Assembly (NCBI GenBank): GCA_003987725.1
Contig: RXJH01000005.1
Coordinates: 206,328-270,327, forward strand
Source: Hyphomicrobium sp.
GTDB lineage: Bacteria; Pseudomonadota; Alphaproteobacteria; Rhizobiales; Hyphomicrobiaceae
Direction of reading: 5' to 3'
Length of the DNA: 64,000 nt
Shown: in pieces, positions 52,008-60,841 of the stretch
Position numbering within the stretch: the stretch's first letter is position 1
How the letters are laid out: every line of letters starts with the position of its first letter
Program-made: the position numbers and the translations under genes
Notes under the pieces: generated by a model
Database searches by the model: none
What the model saw: only the letters and a program-made list of their open reading frames with translations
What the model was told of the DNA's origin: nothing

Positions 52008-52610
52008 CTACCCCATCCCCCACCACGTCCCCCCACTCCACACTCCCACCTCATCCCCACCATCGTCATGCGCCTCCGCCAGCTCCACCAGCTCCGCGTA
52101 CACCGCACGCGTACACAGCGCCTCCAGGCGTCCACGCACGCGCACATACGGCTTCAATCCGCCGTCGGGCTCCGATGGCGCGAACCGCAGCGGATGCTCC
52201 GCGTCCACCGCCACCACGTCATCGACGTTCGTTCTGAGCGTAATCGTCCGCTTGGCGCCCTCGCCCGCGACCGCCATCTCGACGGCGAGGAACGGCGCAT
52301 CCTCCACCTCGACGTCGACCTTCTCCGCCGGCGTCACGAGATAGGTCCGGCCGTCGTCGTCCTTCCTGAGGATCGAGGCGAACAGCTTGACGAGCGCGAT
52401 GCGCCCGATGGGGCCTCCTTGGTACAGCCACGTACCATCGCGGCGGATCTTCATGCCGATGTCCCCGCAGTAGGGCGGGTTCCATTTATCCACCGGTCTC
52501 GCGCCCTGTCCGCCACCCTCGGCAGCCGCGCGCATCAGCGCTTCGAGGCCCGGTGGCTGTGCGTCAGTTTTGCCGTTCATCTGAGGAACTTGTGGTTTTT
52601 CATTCGCCAT
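52008..52610 (-). CDS. DUF1285 domain protein
   Basis: A 200-residue protein of the alphaproteobacterial DUF1285 family. The core runs from about residue 40: PVDKWNPPYCGDIGMKIRRD, WLYQGGPIGRIALVKLFASI, ILRKDDDGRTYLVTPAEKVD and EDAPFLAVEMAV, all family blocks. Function unknown; structures of relatives suggest a small beta-rich binding fold. The last 15 residues (EVGVWSGGTWWGMG) are encoded by the right copy of the direct repeat and are probably a late addition, since family members usually end earlier. The N-terminus is polar. The gene is divergent from moxR. Confidence 0.88.
   Translation of the reverse strand: MANEKPQVPQMNGKTDAQPPGLEALMRAAAEGGGQGARPVDKWNPPYCGDIGMKIRRDGTWLYQGGPIGRIALVKLFASILRKDDDGRTYLVTPAEKVDVEVEDAPFLAVEMAVAGEGAKRTITLRTNVDDVVAVDAEHPLRFAPSEPDGGLKPYVRVRGRLEALCTRAVYAELVELAEAHDDGGDEVGVWSGGTWWGMG
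52009..52050. repeat. Direct repeat, right copy
   Basis: Same direction as 50681-50722, sharing TACCCCATCC, CCACCAC and TCCCCCC-CTCCACAC. It forms the 3' end of the DUF1285 gene. Together the two copies bracket 1.4 kb holding the glycosyltransferase gene. Confidence 0.7.
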
Positions 52611-52798
52611 TTACGGTCGCTCGAAGTCGGAGCCTCAAAGACTGCAATATCCTAACGTAACGTTCACTTGACCCTATGAGGGCCGGGCAGGATCGTCTAC
52701 GTTCACGCGACCGCCGGGAACACCGCTGCTCGGCCGTTGTTTCCAATGGCGTTTTCGCCAACAAGAATGAAAAAACGCTGCTGCGCGAGGCCTCCCTT

Positions 52799-53797
52799 AT
52801 GAGCACTGTCGTCGAAACCCACACTGACATCGTGCCGCGGCTCGAAGCCGCCGCCGAGCGCGTGCAGCGCGCGCATAAGGCCGCCGCGACTGTCATATTT
52901 GGACAGGACCAGGTGATCGAGCGGACGCTCATCACGATCCTGTCGGGTGGCCACGCGCTGCTCATCGGCGTACCGGGCCTCGCGAAAACGCTGCTCGTCG
53001 AAACGCTCGGCAAGGTGCTAGGCCTCGACGCCAAGCGCATTCAGTTCACGCCCGACCTGATGCCGTCCGATATCATCGGTTCCGAAGTCCTGGAGGACGA
53101 GCCGGGCCGCGGCCGCTCGTTCCGCTTCATCAAGGGTCCGATCTTCACGCAGCTGCTGATGGCCGACGAAATCAACCGCGCCTCGCCGAAAACGCAGTCG
53201 GCGCTGCTGCAGGCGATGCAGGAGCATCACGTCACCGTCGCCGGCCAGCGCCACGACACGCCCGCGCCGTTCCATGTGCTCGCGACGCAGAACCCGCTGG
53301 AGCAGGAAGGCACCTATCCGCTTCCCGAAGCTCAGCTCGACCGCTTCCTGCTGCAGGTCGATGTCAGCTATCCCGATCTCATCGCCGAGCGCCGCATGCT
53401 CTACGCGACGACCGGAACCGAAACGCCGAAGCTCGAAGCCGTCATCTCCGCCCAGGAGCTGATGGCGACGCAGCGCCTCGTGCGCCAGATCCCGGTACCG
53501 GACAAGGTCGTCGAAGCCATCCTGAAGCTCGTGCGCTCGGCGCGTCCCGGCACGGGTGAGAACAGCGATACCGACCGCTTCGTCGCCTGGGGTCCAGGTC
53601 CCCGCGCCAGCCAGGCGCTGATGCTCGCCGTCCGCGCGAAAGCCCTGATCGATGGCCGCCTCGCGCCCTCCGTCGACGACGTCGTCGCGCTCGCCGAGCC
53701 GATCCTGAAACACCGCATGGCGTTGACGTTCGCCGCCCGCGCCGAAGGCGAAGATCTCAGCCACATCATTGCGCGTCTCGCAGCGGCCGTGGAGTAG
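52799..53797 (+). CDS. MoxR-family AAA+ ATPase
   Basis: A 332-residue AAA+ chaperone-like ATPase. Walker A is GVPGLAKT near residue 60, with FTPDLMPSDIIGSEVLEDEP, Walker B LLMADEINRASPKTQSALLQ near 120, the sensor TQNPLEQEGTYPLPEAQLDR and the C-terminal lid with GPGPRASQALMLAVRAKALI. MoxR proteins work with VWA-domain proteins to fold or load cofactors and in envelope stress. The ATG at 52799 follows GAGG by about 8 bp; an upstream ATG at 52676 would add a leader with no homology. It heads the row DUF58, BatA-type and a second membrane protein, the classic partner set. Confidence 0.94.
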   Translation: MSTVVETHTDIVPRLEAAAERVQRAHKAAATVIFGQDQVIERTLITILSGGHALLIGVPGLAKTLLVETLGKVLGLDAKRIQFTPDLMPSDIIGSEVLEDEPGRGRSFRFIKGPIFTQLLMADEINRASPKTQSALLQAMQEHHVTVAGQRHDTPAPFHVLATQNPLEQEGTYPLPEAQLDRFLLQVDVSYPDLIAERRMLYATTGTETPKLEAVISAQELMATQRLVRQIPVPDKVVEAILKLVRSARPGTGENSDTDRFVAWGPGPRASQALMLAVRAKALIDGRLAPSVDDVVALAEPILKHRMALTFAARAEGEDLSHIIARLAAAVE

Positions 53798-53805
53798 GTG
53801 CACGA

Positions 53806-54819
53806 ATGGCGGGCCCACTAGGGCGGACAGGCGGCGGAAGCGAAGGCCAAAGCTCCAAAAGCATGGCACCGGAAAGCCGGCGCGTTCTCGGGCTCGAGCG
53901 CGAAGCCGTTGCGCTCGTCGATCGCATGCCCGAGTTGCTGATGGAAGCAGCGCGCATCGCCTCGACCGTCGCGCAAGGCATCCACGGACGCCGCCGCGCG
54001 GGACCGGGCGAAACGTTCTGGCAGTTCCGCCAGTATCAGCCCGGCGAAAACGCCAGCAACGTCGACTGGCGCCGCTCCGCGAGTTCCGATCACCTCTACG
54101 TCCGCGAACGCGAATGGGAAGCGGCGCACACGCTTTATCTCTGGCCCGACATATCGCCGTCGATGGATTTCAAAAGCCATCTCTCGAACGTGACGAAGCG
54201 CGACCGCGCGCTCGTGCTCGCCCTCGCATCCGCCGAGATGCTGGTGCGCGGCGGCGAACGCGTCGCCCTGCTCGGACAAACGCTGCCGACCGCGAGCCGC
54301 AACGCCGCGACGCGCATCGCCGAGACGATCGTCGTCAACGCCAACTCCGAGCTCATTCAGAAAAGCTTGCCGCCAAATGCCGGGCTCAATCGCTTTGCAG
54401 GCCTTATTCTCTTCAGTGATTTTCTCGCCCCGGTGCATGCCCTCCGCGAGCGCCTTGAAGGCTACGCAGCCCACGGCGTCGGCGGCCATCTCGTGCAGAT
54501 CATCGATCCCGCGGAAGAAACGCTGCCCTATCACGGCCGCACCGAGTTCCTGACGCCTTCGGGCAACCAACGCTGGGTCGCCGATCGCGTCGAAGCGTTG
54601 CGCGAGAAATATCAGGAGCGCTTCGCAGCTCACCGCGCCGAACTTGCCGAAATGACGAAGCGCTTCGGCTGGTCGCTTCTCACCCACCACACCGATCGCC
54701 CCGCCTCCGAGCCGCTGCTTTCGCTGCTGATGCGCCTCAACGGCTCGGCTCAGGGCTATCGCTGGATGTCATCGAGTTCGGATGCCGTTTCGAAAGGCGT
54801 CAAGGAGCGCACCCGATGA
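53806..54819 (+). CDS. DUF58 domain protein
   Basis: A 337-residue protein of the DUF58 family that usually partners MoxR. The hallmark RRRAGPGETFWQFRQYQPGE near residue 62 is followed by NVDWRRSASSDHLYVREREW and LWPDISPSMDFKSH, the start of a VWA-like fold with a MIDAS-type D-x-S-x-S. KPA-type C-terminal half holds GLILFSDFLAPVHAL and HLVQIIDPAEETLPYHGRTE. No membrane span is evident, so it is cytoplasmic. The start is 8 bp after the moxR stop; its stop overlaps the next start (ATGA). Confidence 0.92.
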   Translation: MAGPLGRTGGGSEGQSSKSMAPESRRVLGLEREAVALVDRMPELLMEAARIASTVAQGIHGRRRAGPGETFWQFRQYQPGENASNVDWRRSASSDHLYVREREWEAAHTLYLWPDISPSMDFKSHLSNVTKRDRALVLALASAEMLVRGGERVALLGQTLPTASRNAATRIAETIVVNANSELIQKSLPPNAGLNRFAGLILFSDFLAPVHALRERLEGYAAHGVGGHLVQIIDPAEETLPYHGRTEFLTPSGNQRWVADRVEALREKYQERFAAHRAELAEMTKRFGWSLLTHHTDRPASEPLLSLLMRLNGSAQGYRWMSSSSDAVSKGVKERTR

Positions 54820-57794
54820 GCCTCGGCCCGCTCGCGTTCCTCAATCCCTGGCTGCTCGCGGCCCTCGTCACGCTGCCGGTCATTTACTGGCTGCTGCGAG
54901 CCGTCCCGCCTCGCCCGACGCAGGTGGAATTTCCGCCGACGCGCATTCTCTTAGGGCTAGAGAACGACGAGAAAACAGCCGAGAAAACGCCGTGGTGGCT
55001 GACGCTCATCCGGCTGCTGGCGGCGACGTTCGTGATCTTCGCGCTCGCTGAGCCGATCCTCAATCCGTCGAAGGGCTCGAACCTCGGCGGCACCGGTCCT
55101 GTCGTCATCTTCGTCGATAACGGCTGGGCTGCGGCTTCACGCTGGTCCGAACGCGCGAGCATGATCGAGCGTATCATCGGCGAAGCCGAAAGCGGCGGAC
55201 GCCCCGTCGTGATCGTGCCGACCGCCGCCGCGAACAAGCTGCACAGCGTCAAGATCGAGCCGCCGGGCGAAGCCCATAGCACCGCCGCCGCCCTGATGCC
55301 CGAACCCTTCGATCCCGACCGCGAAGCCGCGTTCGCCGCATTGCAGTCGGCCCTGTCGGAAGCAGGCGTGAAAAACCCGAGCATTGTCTGGCTGCACGAT
55401 GGCATCGATCATAAATCGCAGGTCGCCGACGTCGCCGCGAAACTGCAAAACCTGTCGGGCACCGGCACGTTCGCCGTGCTCGATGAAACGCACGGCCACG
55501 AGGCCCTGGGCCTCGTCGCGAACCTCGCCGAAAAGGGCAAGCTCGAAGCCGTTGTCCTGTCTCCCGGCGGCCCCGCGCGCGAAGGCACCGTCAACGCCTT
55601 TTCCGCGCGTGGTGAACGCCTCGGCGAAGCGCCATTCAGTCTCGGCGCAGGCGCGACATCGGCAAAAGCGACGTTCGAGTTGCCGCTTGAACTTCGCAAT
55701 CAGGTGGCGCGCATCGAAATCGCGAGCGAACGCTCTGCCGGCGCCGTCAGTCTGATCGATGCCATGACGCAATGGCATCGCGTCGGCCTTCTCTCGGGCG
55801 AAAGCCGCGAAGAGGCGCAACCGCTGCTCGCGCCGCTCTATTACGTCGAAAAGGCGCTGAAGCCTTACGCCGACGTCGTCGTCACGAAGGATTCAAACCT
55901 CGTCCAGGGCCTCGACTCCGTCCTGAAACAGAACGTGTCGGTGCTGGTGCTTGCCGACATCGGCACGCTGACAGGCGAGGCCGCCGAGAAGGTTGCCAGC
56001 TTCGTCGATCGCGGCGGCCTGCTCGTTCGCTTCGCGGGACCGAGGCTCGAAAAGGCCGGCGACGATCTTCTTCCCGTCGCGCTGCGCACCGGCGGACGCT
56101 CGCTCGGCGGCGCGTTGTCCTGGTCGTCGCCCCAACCGCTCGCGCCATTCGATGAGAGCAGCCCATTCTCCGGACTCGCCATCCCTAAAGACGTCACCAT
56201 CAACCGGCAAGTGCTCGCTGATCCGGCCGAAATCACGCCGGATGTCGAGATCTGGGCGCGCCTGAAGGACGGCACGCCCCTCGTCACATCGACGAAGCGC
56301 GGCAACGGCCGGCTGGTGCTCTTTCACGTAACGGCGAATTCCGATTGGTCCAATCTTCCGATCTCCGGCTTGTTCGTCGAGATGCTGCGCCGTTTGTCAA
56401 CGATGGGCGTCGTCGGTGCGTCGGCCTCCGGACAGGGCGAAGGCACCTCGACCGCGAAGACCGATACGACGCCGAAAACCTCGAATGACGCGGGCGTGCT
56501 TCCTCCTCTCAAAACGCTGAACGGCCTCGGTACGTTGGTATCGCCGCCGCCGACCGCTGAGCCGCTCAAATCTTCCGAACTGCAAGCAGCGAAGCCGAGC
56601 TTCGAGCATCCGCCCGGCTACTACGGTCAGTCGGCAAGCCCGCGAGCCCTCAACGTCCTCAGTGCAAAAAGCACGCTTCGGCCCTTCCCCTCGCTGCCCG
56701 CAGGCGTGACGCGATTGAGCTACGACAACGCCGCGAGCACAGCGCTGAAACCGTCGCTCCTGTCGGCGGCGCTTGCCCTGCTCTTCGTCGATATCCTGGC
56801 CGTCATGCTGCTGCAGGCGGGCGGCCTCGGAGGTCTATTCTCGCGTCGCCCGCGCAGCTCGCGAGCGGCAGGCGCGGGCACGGCCGCACTTGCCTTCGCC
56901 GTACTGGCGTTCGCCGGCGCGGGCGACGGAAAAGCACAAGAACTGCGGCCGGATTTCCGCGACATCCCGCAGCTCGACAATTTCGCGCCGCTGCCGTCGC
57001 AGCAATCTGGCCCCGACGTCGTCCGTTCGGCGCCGACGCCCGCCGACAAAGCCGCCATCGATGCCACGAGCAAGGTGACGCTGGCCTATGTCGTGAGCGG
57101 CGACCGCGAAACCGACGAAACGAGCCGCGCCGGTTTGCAAGGCCTCGGCCGCGTTCTGCAGACGCGCACCGCTGTCGAGCCCGGCGAGCCCGCGGCCGTC
57201 GACATCACCAAGGACGAGATCGCCTTCTATCCGGTTCTCTATTGGCCGGTCCTCGAATCCGCCGAAGCTCTTCCCGATACGACGATCGCGAAGATCGACG
57301 CCTATATGAAGGAAGGCGGCCTCATCATTTTCGACACGCGCGACTATGGCCAGGGCGGCGCCAATACGCTGCCGCTCGCCGGACGCGGAGGCACGGCCTT
57401 GCAGCGCCTGTTGAGCAAGCTCGATGTGCCGCGCCTCGAACCCGTTCCCGAAAACCACGTCGTGACGAAATCGTTCTACCTGTTGCGTTCGTTCCCCGGC
57501 CGTTGGGATGGCGGCCAGCTCTGGGTCGAAGCCATTTCGAACAACGACAACGACACTCACAAAGCCCGCGTCTCCGACGGCGTCACATCCATCATGATCA
57601 CGTCGAACGATCTCGCGGCCGCTTGGGCGCTCGATGATCGCGGACGGCCAATGTACCCCGTGGTACCGGGCGGCGAGATGCAGCGCGAGATGGCGTTTCG
57701 CGGTGGCATCAACATCGTCATGCACGCGCTGACGGGCAACTACAAAGCCGATCAGGTTCACGTACCAGCCCTCCTCGAGCGGCTGGGTCAATAG
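54816..57794 (+). CDS. BatA N-terminal and DUF4159 domain membrane protein
   Basis: A 992-residue inner-membrane protein. The N-terminus is the BatA block (FLNPWLLAALVTLPVIYWLL then RAVPPRPTQVEFPPTRILLG) with a second span near residue 68. A VWA-like region follows (GPVVIFVDNGWAAASRWSER), then a third and fourth span near 650 and 690. The C-terminal quarter is DUF4159, with LTLAYVVSGDRETDETSRAG and MKEGGLIIFDTRDYGQGGAN. This fused arrangement is the Rhizobiales form of the Bat (aerotolerance-type) proteins; the biochemical role is unknown. The ATG overlaps the DUF58 stop by 4 bp, so translation is coupled. The next gene starts 12 bp after. Confidence 0.9.
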   Translation: MSLGPLAFLNPWLLAALVTLPVIYWLLRAVPPRPTQVEFPPTRILLGLENDEKTAEKTPWWLTLIRLLAATFVIFALAEPILNPSKGSNLGGTGPVVIFVDNGWAAASRWSERASMIERIIGEAESGGRPVVIVPTAAANKLHSVKIEPPGEAHSTAAALMPEPFDPDREAAFAALQSALSEAGVKNPSIVWLHDGIDHKSQVADVAAKLQNLSGTGTFAVLDETHGHEALGLVANLAEKGKLEAVVLSPGGPAREGTVNAFSARGERLGEAPFSLGAGATSAKATFELPLELRNQVARIEIASERSAGAVSLIDAMTQWHRVGLLSGESREEAQPLLAPLYYVEKALKPYADVVVTKDSNLVQGLDSVLKQNVSVLVLADIGTLTGEAAEKVASFVDRGGLLVRFAGPRLEKAGDDLLPVALRTGGRSLGGALSWSSPQPLAPFDESSPFSGLAIPKDVTINRQVLADPAEITPDVEIWARLKDGTPLVTSTKRGNGRLVLFHVTANSDWSNLPISGLFVEMLRRLSTMGVVGASASGQGEGTSTAKTDTTPKTSNDAGVLPPLKTLNGLGTLVSPPPTAEPLKSSELQAAKPSFEHPPGYYGQSASPRALNVLSAKSTLRPFPSLPAGVTRLSYDNAASTALKPSLLSAALALLFVDILAVMLLQAGGLGGLFSRRPRSSRAAGAGTAALAFAVLAFAGAGDGKAQELRPDFRDIPQLDNFAPLPSQQSGPDVVRSAPTPADKAAIDATSKVTLAYVVSGDRETDETSRAGLQGLGRVLQTRTAVEPGEPAAVDITKDEIAFYPVLYWPVLESAEALPDTTIAKIDAYMKEGGLIIFDTRDYGQGGANTLPLAGRGGTALQRLLSKLDVPRLEPVPENHVVTKSFYLLRSFPGRWDGGQLWVEAISNNDNDTHKARVSDGVTSIMITSNDLAAAWALDDRGRPMYPVVPGGEMQREMAFRGGINIVMHALTGNYKADQVHVPALLERLGQ

Positions 57795-57805
57795 AGGCAT
57801 CGTCT

Positions 57806-59947
57806 TTGAACTGGTCGATTACATTCGCTCCATTGCTCCCCGCCCCGGTCCTCATCGGCCTGACGGTGTTGGCTGTCGCACTGATCCTGATCCTGCTCTT
57901 CCGGCGCTCGCGCGGAGCCTTCATTCGCGCCGCGGCGCTGGCAGCGCTGCTTGCCGCGCTGTTCAATCCGATCCTGAAGGAAGAGCAGCGCGAAAGCCTC
58001 GCCAACGTTGCGATCGTCGTCCTCGATGAAAGCCCGAGTCAGAAGCTCGCGGACCGGACGAAGCAAATGGAAGCGATCCGTTCCGACCTCGAAACGAAGT
58101 TCGCGAAAATCCCGAACCTCAACATCAAGTGGGTAACCGGCGGCGTTCCCTCCGAGTCGGCGCCGCCCGGAACGAACCTCTTCACCGATCTCAACGCCGC
58201 CTTGACGGACACCGCGCCCGACCGCATCGCCGGCGTCGTCTTCGTGACTGACGGCCAGGTCCACGACGTTCCGAAATCCGCGGCGGCCCTCGGCTTCGAC
58301 GCACCGGTTCACACGCTGCTGACAGGCAAACCCAATGAATTCGACCGCCGCGTCGAGGTGATCGAAGCGCCGCGCTATGGCCTCGTCGGCCAGTCACGTA
58401 CGATCGAAGTGGCCGTGCGCGAGACGGGAAGCGCGCCCGCCGCCAATTCCGGCGCCGCGACGCTGAAGATCCGCCGCGAAGGCCAACCCGACGAGACGGT
58501 GCGCACCGAGATCAATCGCAATGTCAAAATCGACATGCCGATCCCGCACACGGGAACGAACATCGTCGAGATCGAATTGCAGCCCGTCGACGGCGAGCTG
58601 ACGACCGCGAACAACCGCGCGGTGGTCGCCGCGGAAGGCGTCCGCGAGAACCTGCGCGTGCTGCTCGTCTCGGGCGAACCGCATCCCGGCGAGCGCACGT
58701 GGCGCAACCTTCTGAAATCGGATGCGGCCGTCGACCTCGTGCATTTCACGATTCTGCGCCCGCCCGAGAAGCAGGACGGCACGCCGATCAATCAGCTCTC
58801 GCTCATCGCCTTCCCGACGCGCGAGCTCTTTTCGGAAAAGATCAACGAATTCGACCTGATCATTTTCGACCGCTACGAACATCGCGGCATCCTGCAGCTG
58901 CTCTATTACGACAACATCGCCCGTTACGTGAACGAGCACGGCGGCGCGCTGCTGATCGCCGCCGGCGACGACTACGCGAGCCCATACAGCATCTACAAAA
59001 CGCCGCTTGCTCCGGTGCTGCCCGCAGCGCCGACCGGCCGCGTCCTCGAGATGCCGTTCAAGGCCAAGGTCACGGCCGAGGGACAAAAGCATCCCGTCAC
59101 CAAGGATCTGCCGGGCTGGAACGCTGCGCAGGTCGCGGACGCAGCGCCCGAGCCATCGTGGGGCAAATGGTACCGCCAGGCCGAGGTGACGCCCCAGCGC
59201 GGTCGCGTCGTCATGAGCGGAGCCGAAGAAAAGCCGCTCCTCATCCTCGACCGCAAAGGCAAAGGCCGCGTCGCGCTACTGACGTCCGACCACGCGTGGC
59301 TCTGGGCCCGCGGCTACGACGGCGGCGGCCCGCACACCGATCTTCTGCGCCGTCTCTCCCATTGGCTGATGAAAGAGCCGGATCTCGAAGAAGAACGCCT
59401 CATCGCATCTTCGAAGGGCATGAAGCTCACGATCGAGCGCCGTTCGATGGAAGAAAAAGTCGGCCAGGTGAAAATCCTCGGTCCCGGTGGCGATACGTCG
59501 AACGTGACGCTCGACGCCGTTCCGGTCGAACCGGGCGTCTGGCGCTCGGCCATCGATGTGAAGCTTCCGGGGCTCTATAAAGTCGAAACCGAAGGCCCCG
59601 ACGGGCAGCTGACGGCAGTCGCCAATGCCGGTGTCGAAGATCCGCGCGAAATGAGCGAAGTGACGGCGACCGATCAGAAAATGAAGCCGATCGCCGACGC
59701 CACGGGCGGCGGCGTGTTTTGGACAAAATCATCCAGCGCCCTCGCCTCTGCAACCGATGTCGATGTGCCGCGTATCTCAATGATGTCGGCAGCCAAGGTG
59801 ATGGCAGGGTCCGGCTGGCTTGGCCTCAAGGATCGTCAGGCCTTCCTGACCCGAGGCGTGAAGTTGACGCCGATGTTCACGGGCCTTGCAGCGCTTTCGG
59901 CTCTGCTCGCCCTGATCGCCTTGGCCTGGTGGCGTGAGGGAAAATAG
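57806..59947 (+). CDS. Large membrane protein of the MoxR row (glutamine-amidotransferase-like fold)
   Basis: A 713-residue protein. Two N-terminal membrane spans (VLIGLTVLAVALILILLF near 17-34 and a second at 42-52) and one near the end (FTGLAALSALLALIALAWW) flank a large periplasmic part. That part contains a VWA-like NVAIVVLDESPSQKLADRTK and, in the middle, a class I glutamine-amidotransferase-like region (NEFDLIIFDRYEHRGILQLL, HGGALLIAAGDDYAS) without the catalytic Cys. Such proteins sit next to DUF4159/BatA genes in Rhizobiales; the role is unknown. The TTG start at 57806 is backed by AGAGG about 9 bp upstream. It completes the four-gene MoxR set. Confidence 0.88.
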   Translation: MNWSITFAPLLPAPVLIGLTVLAVALILILLFRRSRGAFIRAAALAALLAALFNPILKEEQRESLANVAIVVLDESPSQKLADRTKQMEAIRSDLETKFAKIPNLNIKWVTGGVPSESAPPGTNLFTDLNAALTDTAPDRIAGVVFVTDGQVHDVPKSAAALGFDAPVHTLLTGKPNEFDRRVEVIEAPRYGLVGQSRTIEVAVRETGSAPAANSGAATLKIRREGQPDETVRTEINRNVKIDMPIPHTGTNIVEIELQPVDGELTTANNRAVVAAEGVRENLRVLLVSGEPHPGERTWRNLLKSDAAVDLVHFTILRPPEKQDGTPINQLSLIAFPTRELFSEKINEFDLIIFDRYEHRGILQLLYYDNIARYVNEHGGALLIAAGDDYASPYSIYKTPLAPVLPAAPTGRVLEMPFKAKVTAEGQKHPVTKDLPGWNAAQVADAAPEPSWGKWYRQAEVTPQRGRVVMSGAEEKPLLILDRKGKGRVALLTSDHAWLWARGYDGGGPHTDLLRRLSHWLMKEPDLEEERLIASSKGMKLTIERRSMEEKVGQVKILGPGGDTSNVTLDAVPVEPGVWRSAIDVKLPGLYKVETEGPDGQLTAVANAGVEDPREMSEVTATDQKMKPIADATGGGVFWTKSSSALASATDVDVPRISMMSAAKVMAGSGWLGLKDRQAFLTRGVKLTPMFTGLAALSALLALIALAWWREGK

Positions 59948-59965
59948 CAATAAGGGCACGACGCA

Positions 59966-60754
59966 ATGGGCCAAGCTCTCGAAAATCGGCCAATCGGCGT
60001 AATCGGCAATGACGAATTCGGCTCCGCGATTGCCGAGCGCATTGCAGCCTGCCACTTTCATACGATGTACGTTGGGCTCGCCGGCGCCCCGTTCGTGACC
60101 TACGGCAAAATGCTCGAACGCGCGAACGAGGCGAGCATCGCGACCGAATGCCCGATCGTGCTCGCGGCTATCGAGGATACGGAGACATTCCGGCACCTGC
60201 TCGTCGGCGAGGGCGACCACCAACCGCCCGTGACGTCGGGACCGCGACGTGGCACCATCCTCGTCGATCTCGGTGCGCGCACACCGCGCGAATTCCAAGC
60301 CCTCGTCGAAATCCTGGAGCAACGGGACGTCACCTTGGTCGATGCCGCATTGATCGGCGGCCCGGACGCGACAGCGCATGGCCATGCGAAAATACTGCTG
60401 GGCGGAGATCTCACCGCCGTAGAAATCGCGGAAAGCGTTCTCTCCCTTCTCGGCAACGTCGAACGCACGGGCCCGCTCGGCAGCGCCCACGCGGCAGCCG
60501 CGCTGATGGGCTACGTCGAAGCCGCACATGCGGTCGCGCGCGAAGAAGCGCTGGCGCTCGGATCCGCGTGCGGACTTTCTCCCGAGACGTTGCAGCGCGT
60601 CCTCTCCAGCGAAACGTCACCACGCGAATTGAATGTCGTCCAGCTGGCGCGGCGGGCGGCGCTCGCGCGCCGGATCGCCCGCGACCGGCACGGCAGCGCC
60701 GACATCATCAACCTCGCGGCGGAAAAAAACGCGCGGAAACGCGAAAATCGTTGA
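59966..60754 (+). CDS. 6-phosphogluconate/3-hydroxyisobutyrate dehydrogenase-like protein lacking the catalytic lysine
   Basis: A 262-residue protein with the fold of beta-hydroxyacid dehydrogenases: an N-terminal Rossmann start (IGVIGNDEFGSAIAERIAAC), the motif DAALIGGPDATAHGHAKILL equal to the DAPVSGG substrate motif, and a C-terminal helical half. Two key sites are altered. The dinucleotide loop reads GVIGNDEFG instead of GxGxMG, and the catalytic motif GxxGxGxxxKxxxN reads GPLGSAHAAAALMG (169-182), with Ala178 for Lys and Gly182 for Asn. It is therefore probably not an active dehydrogenase. It lies 18 bp after the MoxR-row membrane protein, on the same strand. Confidence 0.85.
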   Translation: MGQALENRPIGVIGNDEFGSAIAERIAACHFHTMYVGLAGAPFVTYGKMLERANEASIATECPIVLAAIEDTETFRHLLVGEGDHQPPVTSGPRRGTILVDLGARTPREFQALVEILEQRDVTLVDAALIGGPDATAHGHAKILLGGDLTAVEIAESVLSLLGNVERTGPLGSAHAAAALMGYVEAAHAVAREEALALGSACGLSPETLQRVLSSETSPRELNVVQLARRAALARRIARDRHGSADIINLAAEKNARKRENR

Positions 60755-60841
60755 TGAAGGGCAACACCGGGACCGAATCAATCGAGCCGGCGGCGCGACT
60801 CACGTAGACCATCGGGAGCGGTTGCTCAGCCCGAGGCTCCC

